Source of the DNA: Weeksellaceae bacterium
GTDB taxonomy: Bacteria; Bacteroidota; Bacteroidia; Flavobacteriales; Weeksellaceae
Length of the DNA: 64,000 nt
Direction of reading: 5' to 3'
NCBI GenBank assembly: GCA_949788275.1
Contig: OX460916.1
Location: 1,302,001-1,366,000, forward strand
In this document: positions 18,109 through 26,701 of the stretch, one piece after another
How the letters are laid out: each line of letters starts with the position of its first letter
Numbering within the stretch: the stretch's first letter is position 1
Notes under the pieces: generated by a model
What the model was told of the DNA's origin: nothing
What the model saw: only the letters and a program-made list of their open reading frames with translations
Databases searched by the model: none
Position numbers and translations under genes: made by a program

Positions 18109-18939
18109 TTGAAAACAATTATTCTCTTTACCTTGCTTTGTTTACCTCTGAGCATTTATGCCCAAGAAAAATGGATAGAAGGTATTATTATCATTGATAA
18201 TTCGGATGAAAAAGGTGAAGGTATTTACGTCACTAATCAACGTACTAATCATACGACTTTGAGTAATTTTGCAGGCACATTTTATATTCGTGGACAAGTG
18301 AATGATACGCTTCGATTTCGTTCAGATTGGTACGAAAATCGTAAAATTGTCTTGAGTGCTGCACTAATGAACAAAGATAAAATTGTGGTCCATCTATCAC
18401 CACAAACCATTCAACTACAAACCGCCTATGTCGGTCGTAAATTAACAGGGGTTTTAGAACGCGATGTGGTTAAGGGTAAAACAGAAGATCGAATAACAAA
18501 GTTGTATTCTATGTTAGGCGTTAATCCCGATATAAAACCAATTCAAGACACATCAAAACTAGACGCAGGCCTATTTGGGAAAGATATTGGTTTGACGCGC
18601 CTCGATGTAGGTCGAATTTATGATGCCTTTACGGGTAATTTAAGAAGGCGTGCTGCTACGATTTCCTACGAAGATAAAACGGATAAAATACAAGCGATTC
18701 GTTCGTATTATGGGGATGCTTATTTTAGTATAGAATTAGGAATTCCAAAATTCAAAATCAACGAATTTATTGATACGGCGATTAAGAATAGTACCGATTC
18801 AACAATTTCACTGAATAACCCTAATTATTTTAAATTATTGGGCGTATTTTCCAATTATAATAAAACCTATTTAAATCTATTATTTGGTAATAATTCTGAA
18901 ACTCCACCAAAAAAAGATTCCCTCCAATCATCCAAATAA
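18109..18939 (+). CDS. Secreted CarboxypepD_reg-like protein, third paralogue (TTG start)
   Basis: 276 residues. The only start that keeps the signal peptide ('TIILFTLLCLPLSIYAQ') is a TTG at 18109. Matching landmarks are 'GIYVTNQRTNHTTLSNFAGTF', 'LYSMLGVNPDIKPIQD' and 'ELGIPKFKINEFIDTA'. The C-terminus is longer than in its sisters. It converges with the aminotransferase gene 31 bases on. Function unknown. Confidence 0.78.
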   Translation: MKTIILFTLLCLPLSIYAQEKWIEGIIIIDNSDEKGEGIYVTNQRTNHTTLSNFAGTFYIRGQVNDTLRFRSDWYENRKIVLSAALMNKDKIVVHLSPQTIQLQTAYVGRKLTGVLERDVVKGKTEDRITKLYSMLGVNPDIKPIQDTSKLDAGLFGKDIGLTRLDVGRIYDAFTGNLRRRAATISYEDKTDKIQAIRSYYGDAYFSIELGIPKFKINEFIDTAIKNSTDSTISLNNPNYFKLLGVFSNYNKTYLNLLFGNNSETPPKKDSLQSSK

Positions 18940-18970
18940 GGGATTAATTGCAGGGAAATAGATCAAATGC

Positions 18971-20167
18971 CTAGATGAATTCATTTAAATCATCCAAGAC
19001 CTGTTTAAAAAGTGTACATCCCGCTATAATTTCATCATCACTAATGGTTAATGGTGGGGTAATACGTATATTTTCAATGCTATACATTAGCCAAAATAAA
19101 ATTAGGCCTCTTTTCATGCATTCCGAAGCAACAGCTAATGCATAGTCAGGGCTTTCTAACTGAGGGGCCAGCATTAAACCTCTACCATGAATGGTTTTTA
19201 CCTTTGGGTGTTGAAGGTGGTGACGAAACAATTGTTCTTTGTGATCAATCGTTTCCATTATTTTCTCCTCTTCCAAGACATTCAGTACTTCCAATGCCGC
19301 CGCCGCAATGACAGGGTTTCCACCAAAAGTGGTTATATGTCCCAATTGTGGATTTTGTTTTAAACTTCCCATCACTTCATTGGATGCCATAAATGCACCA
19401 ATAGGTAATCCACTAGCCATTCCTTTGCCCATGGCAACAATATCGGGTACAATACCGTAGTGTTCAAAGGCAAAAAGTTTTCCAGTACGACCAAATCCTG
19501 GTTGAACTTCGTCCAAGATTAATAGCGCACCAACTTCTTCACAACGGCCTTTTAATTTCTTTAAATAATCGTTCTTCGGTAATGTAAATCCAGAAGCGCC
19601 GCGAATGGTTTCTAGAATAACACCCGCCGTTTCTTTCGTTATTTTTAAAAGATCGTCTTCGTTATTAAAATCGATAAAATACACCTCAGGCAATAAAGGG
19701 CGGAAAGCCGCTTTTTTACGTTCATCTCCAGAAACACTTAATGAACCATGCGTATTGCCGTGGTATGCATTTCTAAAAGAGATCAATTGACGTCGGCCTG
19801 TGTAGCGCTTAGCGAGTTTAAGGGAAGCTTCAACAGCTTCTGTCCCTGAATTCACCAAATAGACTTGGTCGAGACCATCGGGAGTTAAATCGACTAAACG
19901 TTTACACAACTCAACTGGTTTTTCTTGCGCATATTCACCGTAAACGGCCACATGCATATACGAATTCACCTGATCGATAATTGCTTTGTTGACACGTGGA
20001 TGACTATGCCCTAATGTATTCACCGAAACACCAGCTACAAAGTCTAAATAAGCCTTACCATCTTTTCCATAAATGTAAGAACCCTTGGCATAATCCACCT
20101 CAAATCCAGACGCAAAGTTGGTTGTTTGAGCTTGATAGGTATAAAAATTTTCTTTTAATGTATTCAT
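18971..20167 (-). CDS. Class-III PLP-dependent aminotransferase
   Basis: 398 residues of fold-type I. 'NSGTEAVEAS' (about 106-115) binds the cofactor phosphate, 'LDEVQPGFGRTG' (219-229) holds the PLP-nitrogen Asp219, and Lys248 in 'AMGKGMASG' is the Schiff-base lysine. The closest functional types are acetylornithine, ornithine or 4-aminobutyrate aminotransferases; the sequence alone does not choose between them. It is the last gene of a four-gene run and starts right after the stop of the lipoprotein gene. Cytosolic. Confidence 0.9.
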   Translation of the reverse strand: MNTLKENFYTYQAQTTNFASGFEVDYAKGSYIYGKDGKAYLDFVAGVSVNTLGHSHPRVNKAIIDQVNSYMHVAVYGEYAQEKPVELCKRLVDLTPDGLDQVYLVNSGTEAVEASLKLAKRYTGRRQLISFRNAYHGNTHGSLSVSGDERKKAAFRPLLPEVYFIDFNNEDDLLKITKETAGVILETIRGASGFTLPKNDYLKKLKGRCEEVGALLILDEVQPGFGRTGKLFAFEHYGIVPDIVAMGKGMASGLPIGAFMASNEVMGSLKQNPQLGHITTFGGNPVIAAAALEVLNVLEEEKIMETIDHKEQLFRHHLQHPKVKTIHGRGLMLAPQLESPDYALAVASECMKRGLILFWLMYSIENIRITPPLTISDDEIIAGCTLFKQVLDDLNEFI

Positions 20168-20698
20168 TTACTTTAATAGTATAAACAACCCTACTCCACC
20201 TAAGGCGTAAGCGGCAATTGTTATCATATCTGATTTCCCCTTTGAGAATTTTCTAATTTTTAAATCACTAATTTCATTTTCATGAAATTTCAGTTCTTTT
20301 TTAGGTTTTCCTTTTACAATAGCATGCAATGTATCTCCTTCCCATTTCTTCGCTTCAATTTTATAAATTGTGCCATGATTATCTAAGCGATAAAACTCTT
20401 TGGGTTGAATGAATGTTTTTAAATTAATTCCTGTTCGTTGTTCATCCGTTTCGTTATGAACCACTGCTTCAGGCATCTCTTTATTTTTATTGGAGCTTCG
20501 CGAACGTTCAACCATCACCATATCATCGCCAGTAGCTCTAGGGGATGGGTCACGAATATTTTGCATTTTTGAAGCACCAATCACTTGAGCAATATCCTTT
20601 TCTTGATCAAGTGATTCCGGTTCGAAAGCCTGATAAGAATAACAACTGCTTAATACCATAATTGTCGTTAGGGTGACTATAAAAGAGGTTAATTTCAT
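20168..20698 (-). CDS. Lipoprotein of unknown function
   Basis: 176 residues. A lipobox ends at Cys19 ('MVLSSCYSY'). A middle segment 'TFIQPKEFYRLDNHGTIYKIEAKKWEGDTLHAI' is probably beta-structured, and a C-terminal hydrophobic stretch 'MITIAAYALGGVGLFILLK' could be a second membrane contact. It sits 34 bases after the OstA-like gene and abuts the aminotransferase gene, so it is likely an envelope partner of the former. Family not recognised. Confidence 0.75.
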   Translation of the reverse strand: MKLTSFIVTLTTIMVLSSCYSYQAFEPESLDQEKDIAQVIGASKMQNIRDPSPRATGDDMVMVERSRSSNKNKEMPEAVVHNETDEQRTGINLKTFIQPKEFYRLDNHGTIYKIEAKKWEGDTLHAIVKGKPKKELKFHENEISDLKIRKFSKGKSDMITIAAYALGGVGLFILLK

Positions 20699-20732
20699 AT
20701 GTTGTTATAAATAAAATTCAACTATAATAAGA

Positions 20733-22373
20733 CTACTCGTTTTTAATAAAAATATCTTGCCATTTTAAGAGACGTTCGTCTATTCGCCAATTAAAATCAG
20801 GTAAATACCGCAATTCAGGGGGGAATTTGGATAGAGGGTACATTTTTCCGTCCGACTTAATTCGACAAGCCAATAACTCCAATTGTTTACCAACAACATC
20901 GGCTTCAATTATTCCACAATACGATATATTAACACCATACCGTTCAATCACCTTTGTTTTTTCATCTTCATCATCCATATAGGTTAATGCCACTGCATTG
21001 CCTTCCACATCGAGGTAATCTATTTGATCTTCGTGGAACAAGACTGTTAATTCTTTCCCTTTGATCTGATGAAATTCGGTGGTAGAAATACTATCAACTT
21101 TTGCAATGACGAACGCATTATTCAACACTTTTATCGAATCCATTTGTTCAGTCTTTGGATTAATAAACGCTCGAATAAAATCACCGGTTACTTGATTATC
21201 ACCCGACCATAAAATAGGTTCTTTATGAAATTCTAAATTCCCTTTCGTTTGGTTGTAAACCAGTGAATCTGTTTTTCCATTGGCATTGGATTTATAAAAA
21301 CGAGCTTGATTAAAGGCACGAATTAAAGTTGTTGAGTCTTTATCGTGTCTTTTAACAGCTAATAAAGTATCGGCATGTATATACAAAGAATCCTTTTCAA
21401 AGGCTTTAACCGCATAGGCATTCTTGGTCACATAAGCAGAATCTAAATAACGAAAGGCTTCACCAAAGTCTCCTTTTATAAATCGTTTTTCTTGGGGATC
21501 ATCTAAAAACACGTCCCCTTCTCCTTTACCATAGCCCTTTTTATCGTTGAAATAAAGGCTCTTTGCGGTTAACATCTTACCTTGATAAAACAATTGAGAG
21601 TTTTTACGAAGCCAGGCTTCCCCTGTTTTTTTATTAAAATCGCCATCCGTCGTAATGATATACTGTGAGGGATCGTTTCTTCGTGTTATTTTCGAATAAT
21701 CTCTAAAGGTTGTAATACCAGTTAGGTCATTGGTCGTCATTTTACGCGAGTAGATGGTATAATCTTTATCGGTAATAAACACTTCCGAATTAAAAACAGC
21801 CGATTTATTTCCTACGTTATATACAATATCCTTTCCCTCGATTAACGTACCATCGGCACTAATTGTTTTATAATTCCCAGGAATTGTTACCGTTTGTAAT
21901 TTTCGGTTATAAAACATCTCATGGGCATCAATGGTATTCTGGGGGTCGCGTACTTTCACATTCCCTACAGCATGAGCCACTTCCGTCGCTTTATTATACT
22001 CCATAAAATCGGCAGTAACCTTAGACTTGCTATCCTGGAGCTCAACATTATCAAAAGCCTTCGCTATCTCCGTATTTCCATCATACTCTACTTTTTTTGC
22101 CGTTATGGTTTTGTCTTTACTCACCATACGCACATTCGACCAAGCCACGGCATAATTTCGATTCTGATAATACACGGCACTATCGGCATAAAGAATATCA
22201 CCTTTATACTCAATAATGACGTTACCATGCAAAAGATTATTGCCTTCATAGGCTTCTGGAGACCGTTCACCGATGTCAAAATTCTGTAATTTAATTTTTT
22301 CTTTCTTCGGAGGTTGGGCAAAAACGGCACCCATCCAAATTACCGAAAATAGTAGCGAAATATAATATTTCAT
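20733..22373 (-). CDS. OstA/LptA-like envelope protein
   Basis: 546 residues, signal peptide to 'AVFAQ'. A series of beta-repeat segments of the OstA/LptA kind follows: 'GNVIIEYKGDILYADSAVYYQNRNYAVAWSNV', 'ITAKKVEYDGNTEIAKAFDNVELQD', 'VTADFMEYNKATEVAHAVGNVKV', 'IDAHEMFYNRKLQTV'. In LptA such jellyroll units carry LPS across the periplasm. The length exceeds that of LptA and fits the larger OstA-like proteins of Bacteroidetes. Ten bases separate it from the Fur-family gene upstream. Confidence 0.85.
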   Translation of the reverse strand: MKYYISLLFSVIWMGAVFAQPPKKEKIKLQNFDIGERSPEAYEGNNLLHGNVIIEYKGDILYADSAVYYQNRNYAVAWSNVRMVSKDKTITAKKVEYDGNTEIAKAFDNVELQDSKSKVTADFMEYNKATEVAHAVGNVKVRDPQNTIDAHEMFYNRKLQTVTIPGNYKTISADGTLIEGKDIVYNVGNKSAVFNSEVFITDKDYTIYSRKMTTNDLTGITTFRDYSKITRRNDPSQYIITTDGDFNKKTGEAWLRKNSQLFYQGKMLTAKSLYFNDKKGYGKGEGDVFLDDPQEKRFIKGDFGEAFRYLDSAYVTKNAYAVKAFEKDSLYIHADTLLAVKRHDKDSTTLIRAFNQARFYKSNANGKTDSLVYNQTKGNLEFHKEPILWSGDNQVTGDFIRAFINPKTEQMDSIKVLNNAFVIAKVDSISTTEFHQIKGKELTVLFHEDQIDYLDVEGNAVALTYMDDEDEKTKVIERYGVNISYCGIIEADVVGKQLELLACRIKSDGKMYPLSKFPPELRYLPDFNWRIDERLLKWQDIFIKNE

Positions 22374-22383
22374 TCAGTCAAGG

Positions 22384-22833
22384 TTATTTAGCGCGTTTTC
22401 CGTAGAAGTATAAAGAATGATTTTCAATTTTAATATCGAAGATCTCCTCAATAGTTTGTTTGATCGATTGAATGCGTGGGTCACAAAACTCCAAAACTTC
22501 GCCTGTATCGGTTAAGATAATATGGTCGTGATTTTTATCGAAATACGATTTCTCATAATGGGCTTGTTGATCTCCAAACTGATGTTTACGCACTAATTTT
22601 GCGTCCATTAATATTTCAATGGTATTGTATAATGTAGCTCTAGAAACACGGTATTTTTTATTTTTCATTTTGATATACAACATATCTATATCAAAATGAT
22701 CATCTGTAAAATAGATCTCTTCTAAAATCGCATAACGTTCTGGTGTCTTGCGGTGACCATTCTCTTCTAAGAAATTCGTAAACACCTGTTTAACCGTTTC
22801 GTAATTGCTTAATTTTACTGATTCGTCTGCCAT
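22384..22833 (-). CDS. Fur-family transcriptional regulator lacking the usual CxxC
   Basis: 149 residues from the ATG at 22833 ('[12 protein letters not shown]'); a longer frame back to 22869 adds hydrophobic residues with no family counterpart. A winged helix is seen in '[14 protein letters not shown]...[21 protein letters not shown]' and the regulatory-metal segment in '[21 protein letters not shown]'. Where classical Fur and PerR have C-x2-C for structural zinc, this one reads 'LTDTGE'. Role may be Fur or PerR; metal specificity cannot be read. It heads the OstA-like operon. Confidence 0.88.
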   Translation of the reverse strand: MADESVKLSNYETVKQVFTNFLEENGHRKTPERYAILEEIYFTDDHFDIDMLYIKMKNKKYRVSRATLYNTIEILMDAKLVRKHQFGDQQAHYEKSYFDKNHDHIILTDTGEVLEFCDPRIQSIKQTIEEIFDIKIENHSLYFYGKRAK

Positions 22834-22971
22834 AAATAAAATTTGTGTAAATATACGAATTAAATACATATTATAGTCGCTATAAATGCACCCAATCCAA
22901 AGATTAATCTTGGCTTAAATTTAAAATAATTTGTTTAAAACGGCGCTAGTTTTCTAAAATTGTTTTATTAT

Positions 22972-22986
22972 TGCAATATAATTGCA
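22972..22986. promoter_or_regulatory. Palindromic operator, probable Zur box
   Basis: TGCAAT-ATA-ATTGCA, a perfect 6+6 inverted repeat, ends six bases before the Zur start codon and would block both RNA polymerase and ribosome. It also overlaps TATAATTG (22977-22984), a near match to the -7 element. Autoregulation by the product is inferred. Confidence 0.6.
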
Positions 22987-22992
22987 TTAAGC

Positions 22993-23376
22993 ATGAAGAG
23001 AAGAAACACACCAACCCAACAAGCCATCTTAGATTTATTTCAGACCTGCAATCGCGCATTAAATCCTGAAATGATTGAAGACCAACTCGTGGGACAAATG
23101 GATCGTGCCACCATCTACCGAATTCTTAACCGTTTTCATCAAGACGGACTACTCCATCGCATCGCTGCAGACAATGGAAAGTATTACTTTGCCTTGTGTA
23201 ATGCCTGCCAAAACAAACACCATCAACACGATCATTTCCACTTTCGGTGCGAAAAATGCGAACAACTGATCTGTCTTTCACAAGATGTTCGTCCAAATTT
23301 ACCTGAGGGATTTGAAATGACCGCCTCAAATTGTATCATTATTGGCATTTGTGCCCCTTGTAAAAATAAAAATTAA
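22993..23376 (+). CDS. zur: Zinc-uptake regulator, Fur family (Zur)
   Basis: 127 residues from the ATG at 22993; the frame extends further back, but that segment contains the operator. Helix-turn-helix 'QQAILDLFQTCNRAL...MDRATIYRILNRFHQDGLL', then a His-rich metal region 'HHQHDHFHFRCEKCEQLICL' with C-x2-C and a second C-x2-C at 'ICAPCKNK', the full structural zinc site. The zinc assignment rests on the ZIP transporter two genes on. Represses when zinc-loaded in known Zur proteins. Confidence 0.82.
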   Translation: MKRRNTPTQQAILDLFQTCNRALNPEMIEDQLVGQMDRATIYRILNRFHQDGLLHRIAADNGKYYFALCNACQNKHHQHDHFHFRCEKCEQLICLSQDVRPNLPEGFEMTASNCIIIGICAPCKNKN

Positions 23377-23379
23377 AGT

Positions 23380-24102
23380 ATGGAATGGTTTGCCAAATGG
23401 TTTAACACCCCTTATTATCACATCTTATATAAAAACCGAAGCCATACAGAGGCTCAAGAATTTATTAATCGCCTAACTACCCACCTAGCCTTATCGCCTG
23501 GGGCAAAAATCATGGATTTAGCCTGTGGTAAAGGTCGTCACTCAATTACCCTAAATAAATTAGGTTTCGATGTCGTTGGCTTGGATCTTTCATCAGAAAG
23601 TATTGAATTTGCCAAAAAATTTGAGAACAATCAGTTGCATTTCGATGTACACGACATGCGTCTTGTATACAAGGAAGACACCTATGATGCTGTTTTTAAT
23701 TTATTTACCAGTTTTGGGTATTTTGAAGACCCAACTGAAAACCTCGCTGTATTTAGTGCTGTAAAAAAACAATTAAAATCGGAAGGTGTTTTCGTTCTCG
23801 ATTACCTCAACGCCCATAAGGTGATTGCTAATCTTATTCCTTATGAAGAAAAGAATATCGATGGGATCTGTTTTAAAATTACCAAATCGATTACCGATGG
23901 ATTTGTAAAAAAAGAAATCGATTTTGATGCTGATGGGCAACCATGGCACTTTGAAGAGTTTGTTCAATTGATTACCGACACCGATTTCGAAAAAATGGTT
24001 ACCCATGCTGGTTTTAAAACTATCGAATGCTTTGGTGACTATCAATTGAATTCATTTAACCCACAAACAGCAGATCGCTACATTCAAATTTTGAAAAAAT
24101 GA
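23380..24102 (+). CDS. Class I SAM-dependent methyltransferase
   Basis: 240 residues. Motif I 'IMDLACGKGRHSITLNKLGFDVVGLDLSSESIEFA' is classical, followed by 'DAVFNLFTSFGYFEDP' and a C-terminal beta half with 'FEKMVTHAGFKTIECFGDY'. Substrate unknown; the sequence resembles small cytosolic metabolite methyltransferases. It is wedged between zur (3 bases apart) and the ZIP gene (4-base overlap), so all three are one operon and it is probably expressed when zinc is scarce. Confidence 0.88.
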   Translation: MEWFAKWFNTPYYHILYKNRSHTEAQEFINRLTTHLALSPGAKIMDLACGKGRHSITLNKLGFDVVGLDLSSESIEFAKKFENNQLHFDVHDMRLVYKEDTYDAVFNLFTSFGYFEDPTENLAVFSAVKKQLKSEGVFVLDYLNAHKVIANLIPYEEKNIDGICFKITKSITDGFVKKEIDFDADGQPWHFEEFVQLITDTDFEKMVTHAGFKTIECFGDYQLNSFNPQTADRYIQILKK

Positions 24103-24800
24103 TCGAAAGTCTAATCCTTATCGCCAGTGTGGTTATAGGCGTCTTATGTTCGCGTTTTTTTATCCACAGCAAAACCAGTTCTAAATTATTGCTCACGTTT
24201 AGTGGCGCCTACTTTTTAGCCATGACTGTTCTCGAGATATTGCCCCAAGTTTATGGTCATTTCGATACAGAACACAGTCATCATACCATTGGTCTATATG
24301 TGTTGTTAGGTGTAATTATTCAATATATTTTAGAAACCTTTTCAAAAGGCGTCGAACATGGACATATCCATTTACATCAAAAAGAAGCTTTTCCTATTGG
24401 AATTTTTGCTGGATTATTTTTACATTCAATCATTGAAGGAATACCAGTTGCTAACGAAGATTACACGCACTTTATGTGGGCCATTTTCGTACATAACATT
24501 CCGGTTTCTATGATTTTATATCACGCCTTGTCGCAACATACAGACTCCGGCCTGAAACGATTTGGATTTATGACTTTATTTGCCTTGGCAGCTCCATTTG
24601 GATTCTTATTGGGTAAATATACCATGATGGCTGATTATACCTTTGAAATGAGTGCCATTGTATCAGGAATATTTTTACATATTTCAACCGTTATCCTATT
24701 TGAATCCAACGAAGGCCATAAATTCAATTTGCAAAAATTCATGGTTATTCTTATTGGTTTCTTATTAGCTTATGGTACGGTAAGTATGCATGTACACTAA
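24099..24800 (+). CDS. ZIP-family metal transporter
   Basis: 233 residues with about seven hydrophobic segments. The metal-binding transmembrane pair is visible as 'FAGLFLHSIIEGIPVANE' (H-S-x2-E-G) and 'WAIFVHNIPVSMILY' (H-N-x-P), the signature of ZIP proteins. A His-rich loop 'HGHIHLHQKE' precedes them. Imports zinc or another divalent metal across the inner membrane. Position under Zur points to zinc. Starts with ATGA overlap on the methyltransferase. Confidence 0.9.
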   Translation: MIESLILIASVVIGVLCSRFFIHSKTSSKLLLTFSGAYFLAMTVLEILPQVYGHFDTEHSHHTIGLYVLLGVIIQYILETFSKGVEHGHIHLHQKEAFPIGIFAGLFLHSIIEGIPVANEDYTHFMWAIFVHNIPVSMILYHALSQHTDSGLKRFGFMTLFALAAPFGFLLGKYTMMADYTFEMSAIVSGIFLHISTVILFESNEGHKFNLQKFMVILIGFLLAYGTVSMHVH

Positions 24801-24805
24801 ATACA

Positions 24806-24829
24806 GAAGTCTCCCCTAGGGGAGACTTC
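24806..24829 (+). terminator. Stem-loop after the ZIP gene
   Basis: GAAGTCTCCCC and GGGGAGACTTC are almost continuous arms; the U-run is poor, so it may act as a 3' stabiliser as well as a terminator. Confidence 0.5.
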
Positions 24830-24945
24830 CTCGTTAATAACGCCCCGCTAAAAGACTTTATTAACAGATGAAAAACTTTTAAAAAATTATTAATCAATTC
24901 TATTGAAAACCCTACTCTTCAGGATATTTTCACTTTCTTTTCCAC

Positions 24946-25542
24946 TTATAAATAATAACGTCTATCCAAGACCAAGTGTTCTCCATTGCTCAAGAATTTC
25001 CATTGTTGATCTTTTTTACAACCCGCTTCAGCATCTACAGCACGTATATTGATCTTCACCTCCTGGTCTTTAATGGACACAGCACCTTGATATTCACAAT
25101 CGCCTTCTTTAAACAACACATCGGCATGTGACGTAGTGGCCAAATCTGGCTTAGAAACATTGGTCAACAGCGTATGTACAAGATTTAAATCCAAATCATT
25201 GTACACTAAATCATAATTATCCTTCATCACATCCGACGATAAACGATTCGATGAAGCTTGTATAGCATTCACTAACTGATTATGCTTCGTAACCAATTCA
25301 ATCTCCTCAATCCGTTTTGGACTATCCAAACAATCAGCTAATTGCTGTACATTTTGATCGTCCAACACATTCTTAAACAGAACAATTTCATCCACGATTT
25401 GGGATTCATAAGGAACTTCTTCTTGTTGCAATGCTAAAGTAACATTTGCTTTATCCTTTTCTTTAATTGTTTTAGAACCTTCATTGACTTGACACGAAAA
25501 GAGCAGCAGCACAATGGCCGAAAATAATAAAGATTTTTTCAT
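24946..25542 (-). CDS. Lipoprotein of unknown function
   Basis: 198 residues; lipobox ends at Cys17 ('LLLFSCQVNE'). The mature part is charged and probably helical to about residue 130, then beta-like with two cysteines ('GDCEYQGAV', 'AGCKKDQQW'). No motif recognised. Monocistronic by its position, 62 bases downstream of the truC stop. Confidence 0.7.
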   Translation of the reverse strand: MKKSLLFSAIVLLLFSCQVNEGSKTIKEKDKANVTLALQQEEVPYESQIVDEIVLFKNVLDDQNVQQLADCLDSPKRIEEIELVTKHNQLVNAIQASSNRLSSDVMKDNYDLVYNDLDLNLVHTLLTNVSKPDLATTSHADVLFKEGDCEYQGAVSIKDQEVKINIRAVDAEAGCKKDQQWKFLSNGEHLVLDRRYYL

Positions 25543-25604
25543 AGAATTTGCTTTTGGTTATCCATAAATTTACAAAAACCAAACAACATAAAAAAGTTAA
25601 AACA

Positions 25605-26303
25605 TTACATCTCAGGCAATTGTTCTATTCCCAATGTAGTCATTACTTTGCTAAAAGCGGGATACATAGACGCATTGATCGTTATTTTTTCTAAACGGTA
25701 TGGATGTAAAAATTCTAGTGAATGGGCATGTAATAACATTTCAGTTAATCCATATTTTTCTAACCAAAGCTTATTTTGCTTATTGCAACCATGTGGGCGA
25801 CTGCCCAAAATGGGATGAAGTATATGTTTAAAGTGCTTTCTTAATTGATGCATTCTTCCCGTTTCGGGAATAGCCTCTACGAATGAATAACGCGAAGTTA
25901 AATGTCGGCCAAAGGGTAAATCAATTTCGGCATATTTCAACGTCTTAAAATGAGTCACGGCATTTTGTATCTGCTCCTCTTCATTTTTCAACGCATAATC
26001 GATTGTCATTTCTGCTGGGGCATAGCCACGAACAATCGCATAATACTTCTTAACAACATCACGGTTAGCAAAAATTTCATTCATTTTCACCAAGGTTTCC
26101 TTATCTAATGCAAATAATAAAACACCCGATGTTTTACGGTCTAATCGATGGACAGGATATACGTGCTGCCCTCCCAGTTGATTTCTTAACTCTTGTATAG
26201 CAAATTGATTAGCATCACGCGCATAAAACGATCGATGAACAAGCAAACCGTTCGGCTTATTAATCGCTACTAAATTATCGTCTTGATAAAGAATTTCTAA
26301 CAT
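25605..26303 (-). CDS. truC: tRNA pseudouridine-65 synthase, TruC-like
   Basis: 232 residues from the ATG at 26303; the start 'MLEILYQDDNLVAINKPNGLLVHRSF' matches that of E. coli TruC almost residue for residue. Catalytic aspartate in 'HRLDRKTSGVLLF'. 'AVTHFKTL', 'TGRMHQLRKHFKHILHPI' and 'LLHAHSLEFLHP' are the other RluA-family landmarks. It isomerises a uridine in tRNA (position 65 in E. coli). TruC is favoured over RluA/RluC by the overall length and lack of an S4 domain. Confidence 0.88.
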   Translation of the reverse strand: MLEILYQDDNLVAINKPNGLLVHRSFYARDANQFAIQELRNQLGGQHVYPVHRLDRKTSGVLLFALDKETLVKMNEIFANRDVVKKYYAIVRGYAPAEMTIDYALKNEEEQIQNAVTHFKTLKYAEIDLPFGRHLTSRYSFVEAIPETGRMHQLRKHFKHILHPILGSRPHGCNKQNKLWLEKYGLTEMLLHAHSLEFLHPYRLEKITINASMYPAFSKVMTTLGIEQLPEM

Positions 26304-26479
26304 TCTGCAAAAATAAACCAAGATTCTGTCTCCGTATCCATAAACCCAAAAAAAATATTAAAAATTTAAACAGCAAAACAAAACACTTTAAGACACTGTA
26401 TTTAAACACAATAAATCAATTAACTTAAACAATAACATTTAATAAAATCTATCATTCAAAAACAAAAAACAGGATATTG

Positions 26480-26510
26480 TTTGGTGGTTTTAAAAATTAA
26501 CCTAGCTTTG
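26480..26510 (+). promoter_or_regulatory. Promoter of the his operon
   Basis: TTTG (26480-26483), a 19-base spacer and TAGCTTTG (26503-26510): an exact match to the Bacteroidetes consensus TTTG-N19-TAnnTTTG. The transcript would start near 26517, about a dozen bases before the leader peptide. Confidence 0.85.
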
Positions 26511-26528
26511 TTCCAACAAAAAGAAACC

Positions 26529-26585
26529 ATGTTTATAAATCAATTACATCATCATCATTTTCATATTTGCACTCAAGCGAACTGA
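26529..26585 (+). CDS. hisL: Histidine operon leader peptide
   Basis: An 18-codon ORF reading MFINQLHHHHFHICTQAN: four histidine codons in a row, one phenylalanine, then a fifth histidine. Five His in 18 codons directly upstream of a terminator and hisG identifies a sensor of charged tRNA-His. It is too short for ordinary gene finding. There is no strong Shine-Dalgarno, as is usual in this phylum. Confidence 0.9.
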   Translation: MFINQLHHHHFHICTQAN

Positions 26586-26630
26586 TAATGCTATGATCTA
26601 ATTTCACAACATATACAATCCCGTTTGAGT
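26571..26630 (+). promoter_or_regulatory. Antiterminator helix of the his attenuator
   Basis: ACTCAAGCG (26571-26579), at the end of the leader ORF, can pair over nine bases (one G-U) with CGTTTGAGT (26622-26630). The latter includes the left arm of the terminator, so the two structures exclude each other. A ribosome stalled on the His codons would leave 26571-26579 free; one at the stop codon would cover it. Confidence 0.75.
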
Positions 26631-26650
26631 AAATCGAACGGGATTTTTTT
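26617..26650 (+). terminator. his attenuator terminator
   Basis: AATCCCGTT (26617-26625) pairs with AACGGGATT (26637-26645), followed by a U-run to 26650. It lies 52 bases before hisG. Confidence 0.9.
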
Positions 26651-26701
26651 GTGCACGATTCTCTCCTACGTTTGATTTACTCCTACAACAAAACAAAACC
26701 C

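Noticed and set aside
21921-22289. 122-codon plus-strand frame inside the OstA-like gene
   Set aside because: Shadow of the minus-strand gene; the sequence is rich in I and H with no motif.
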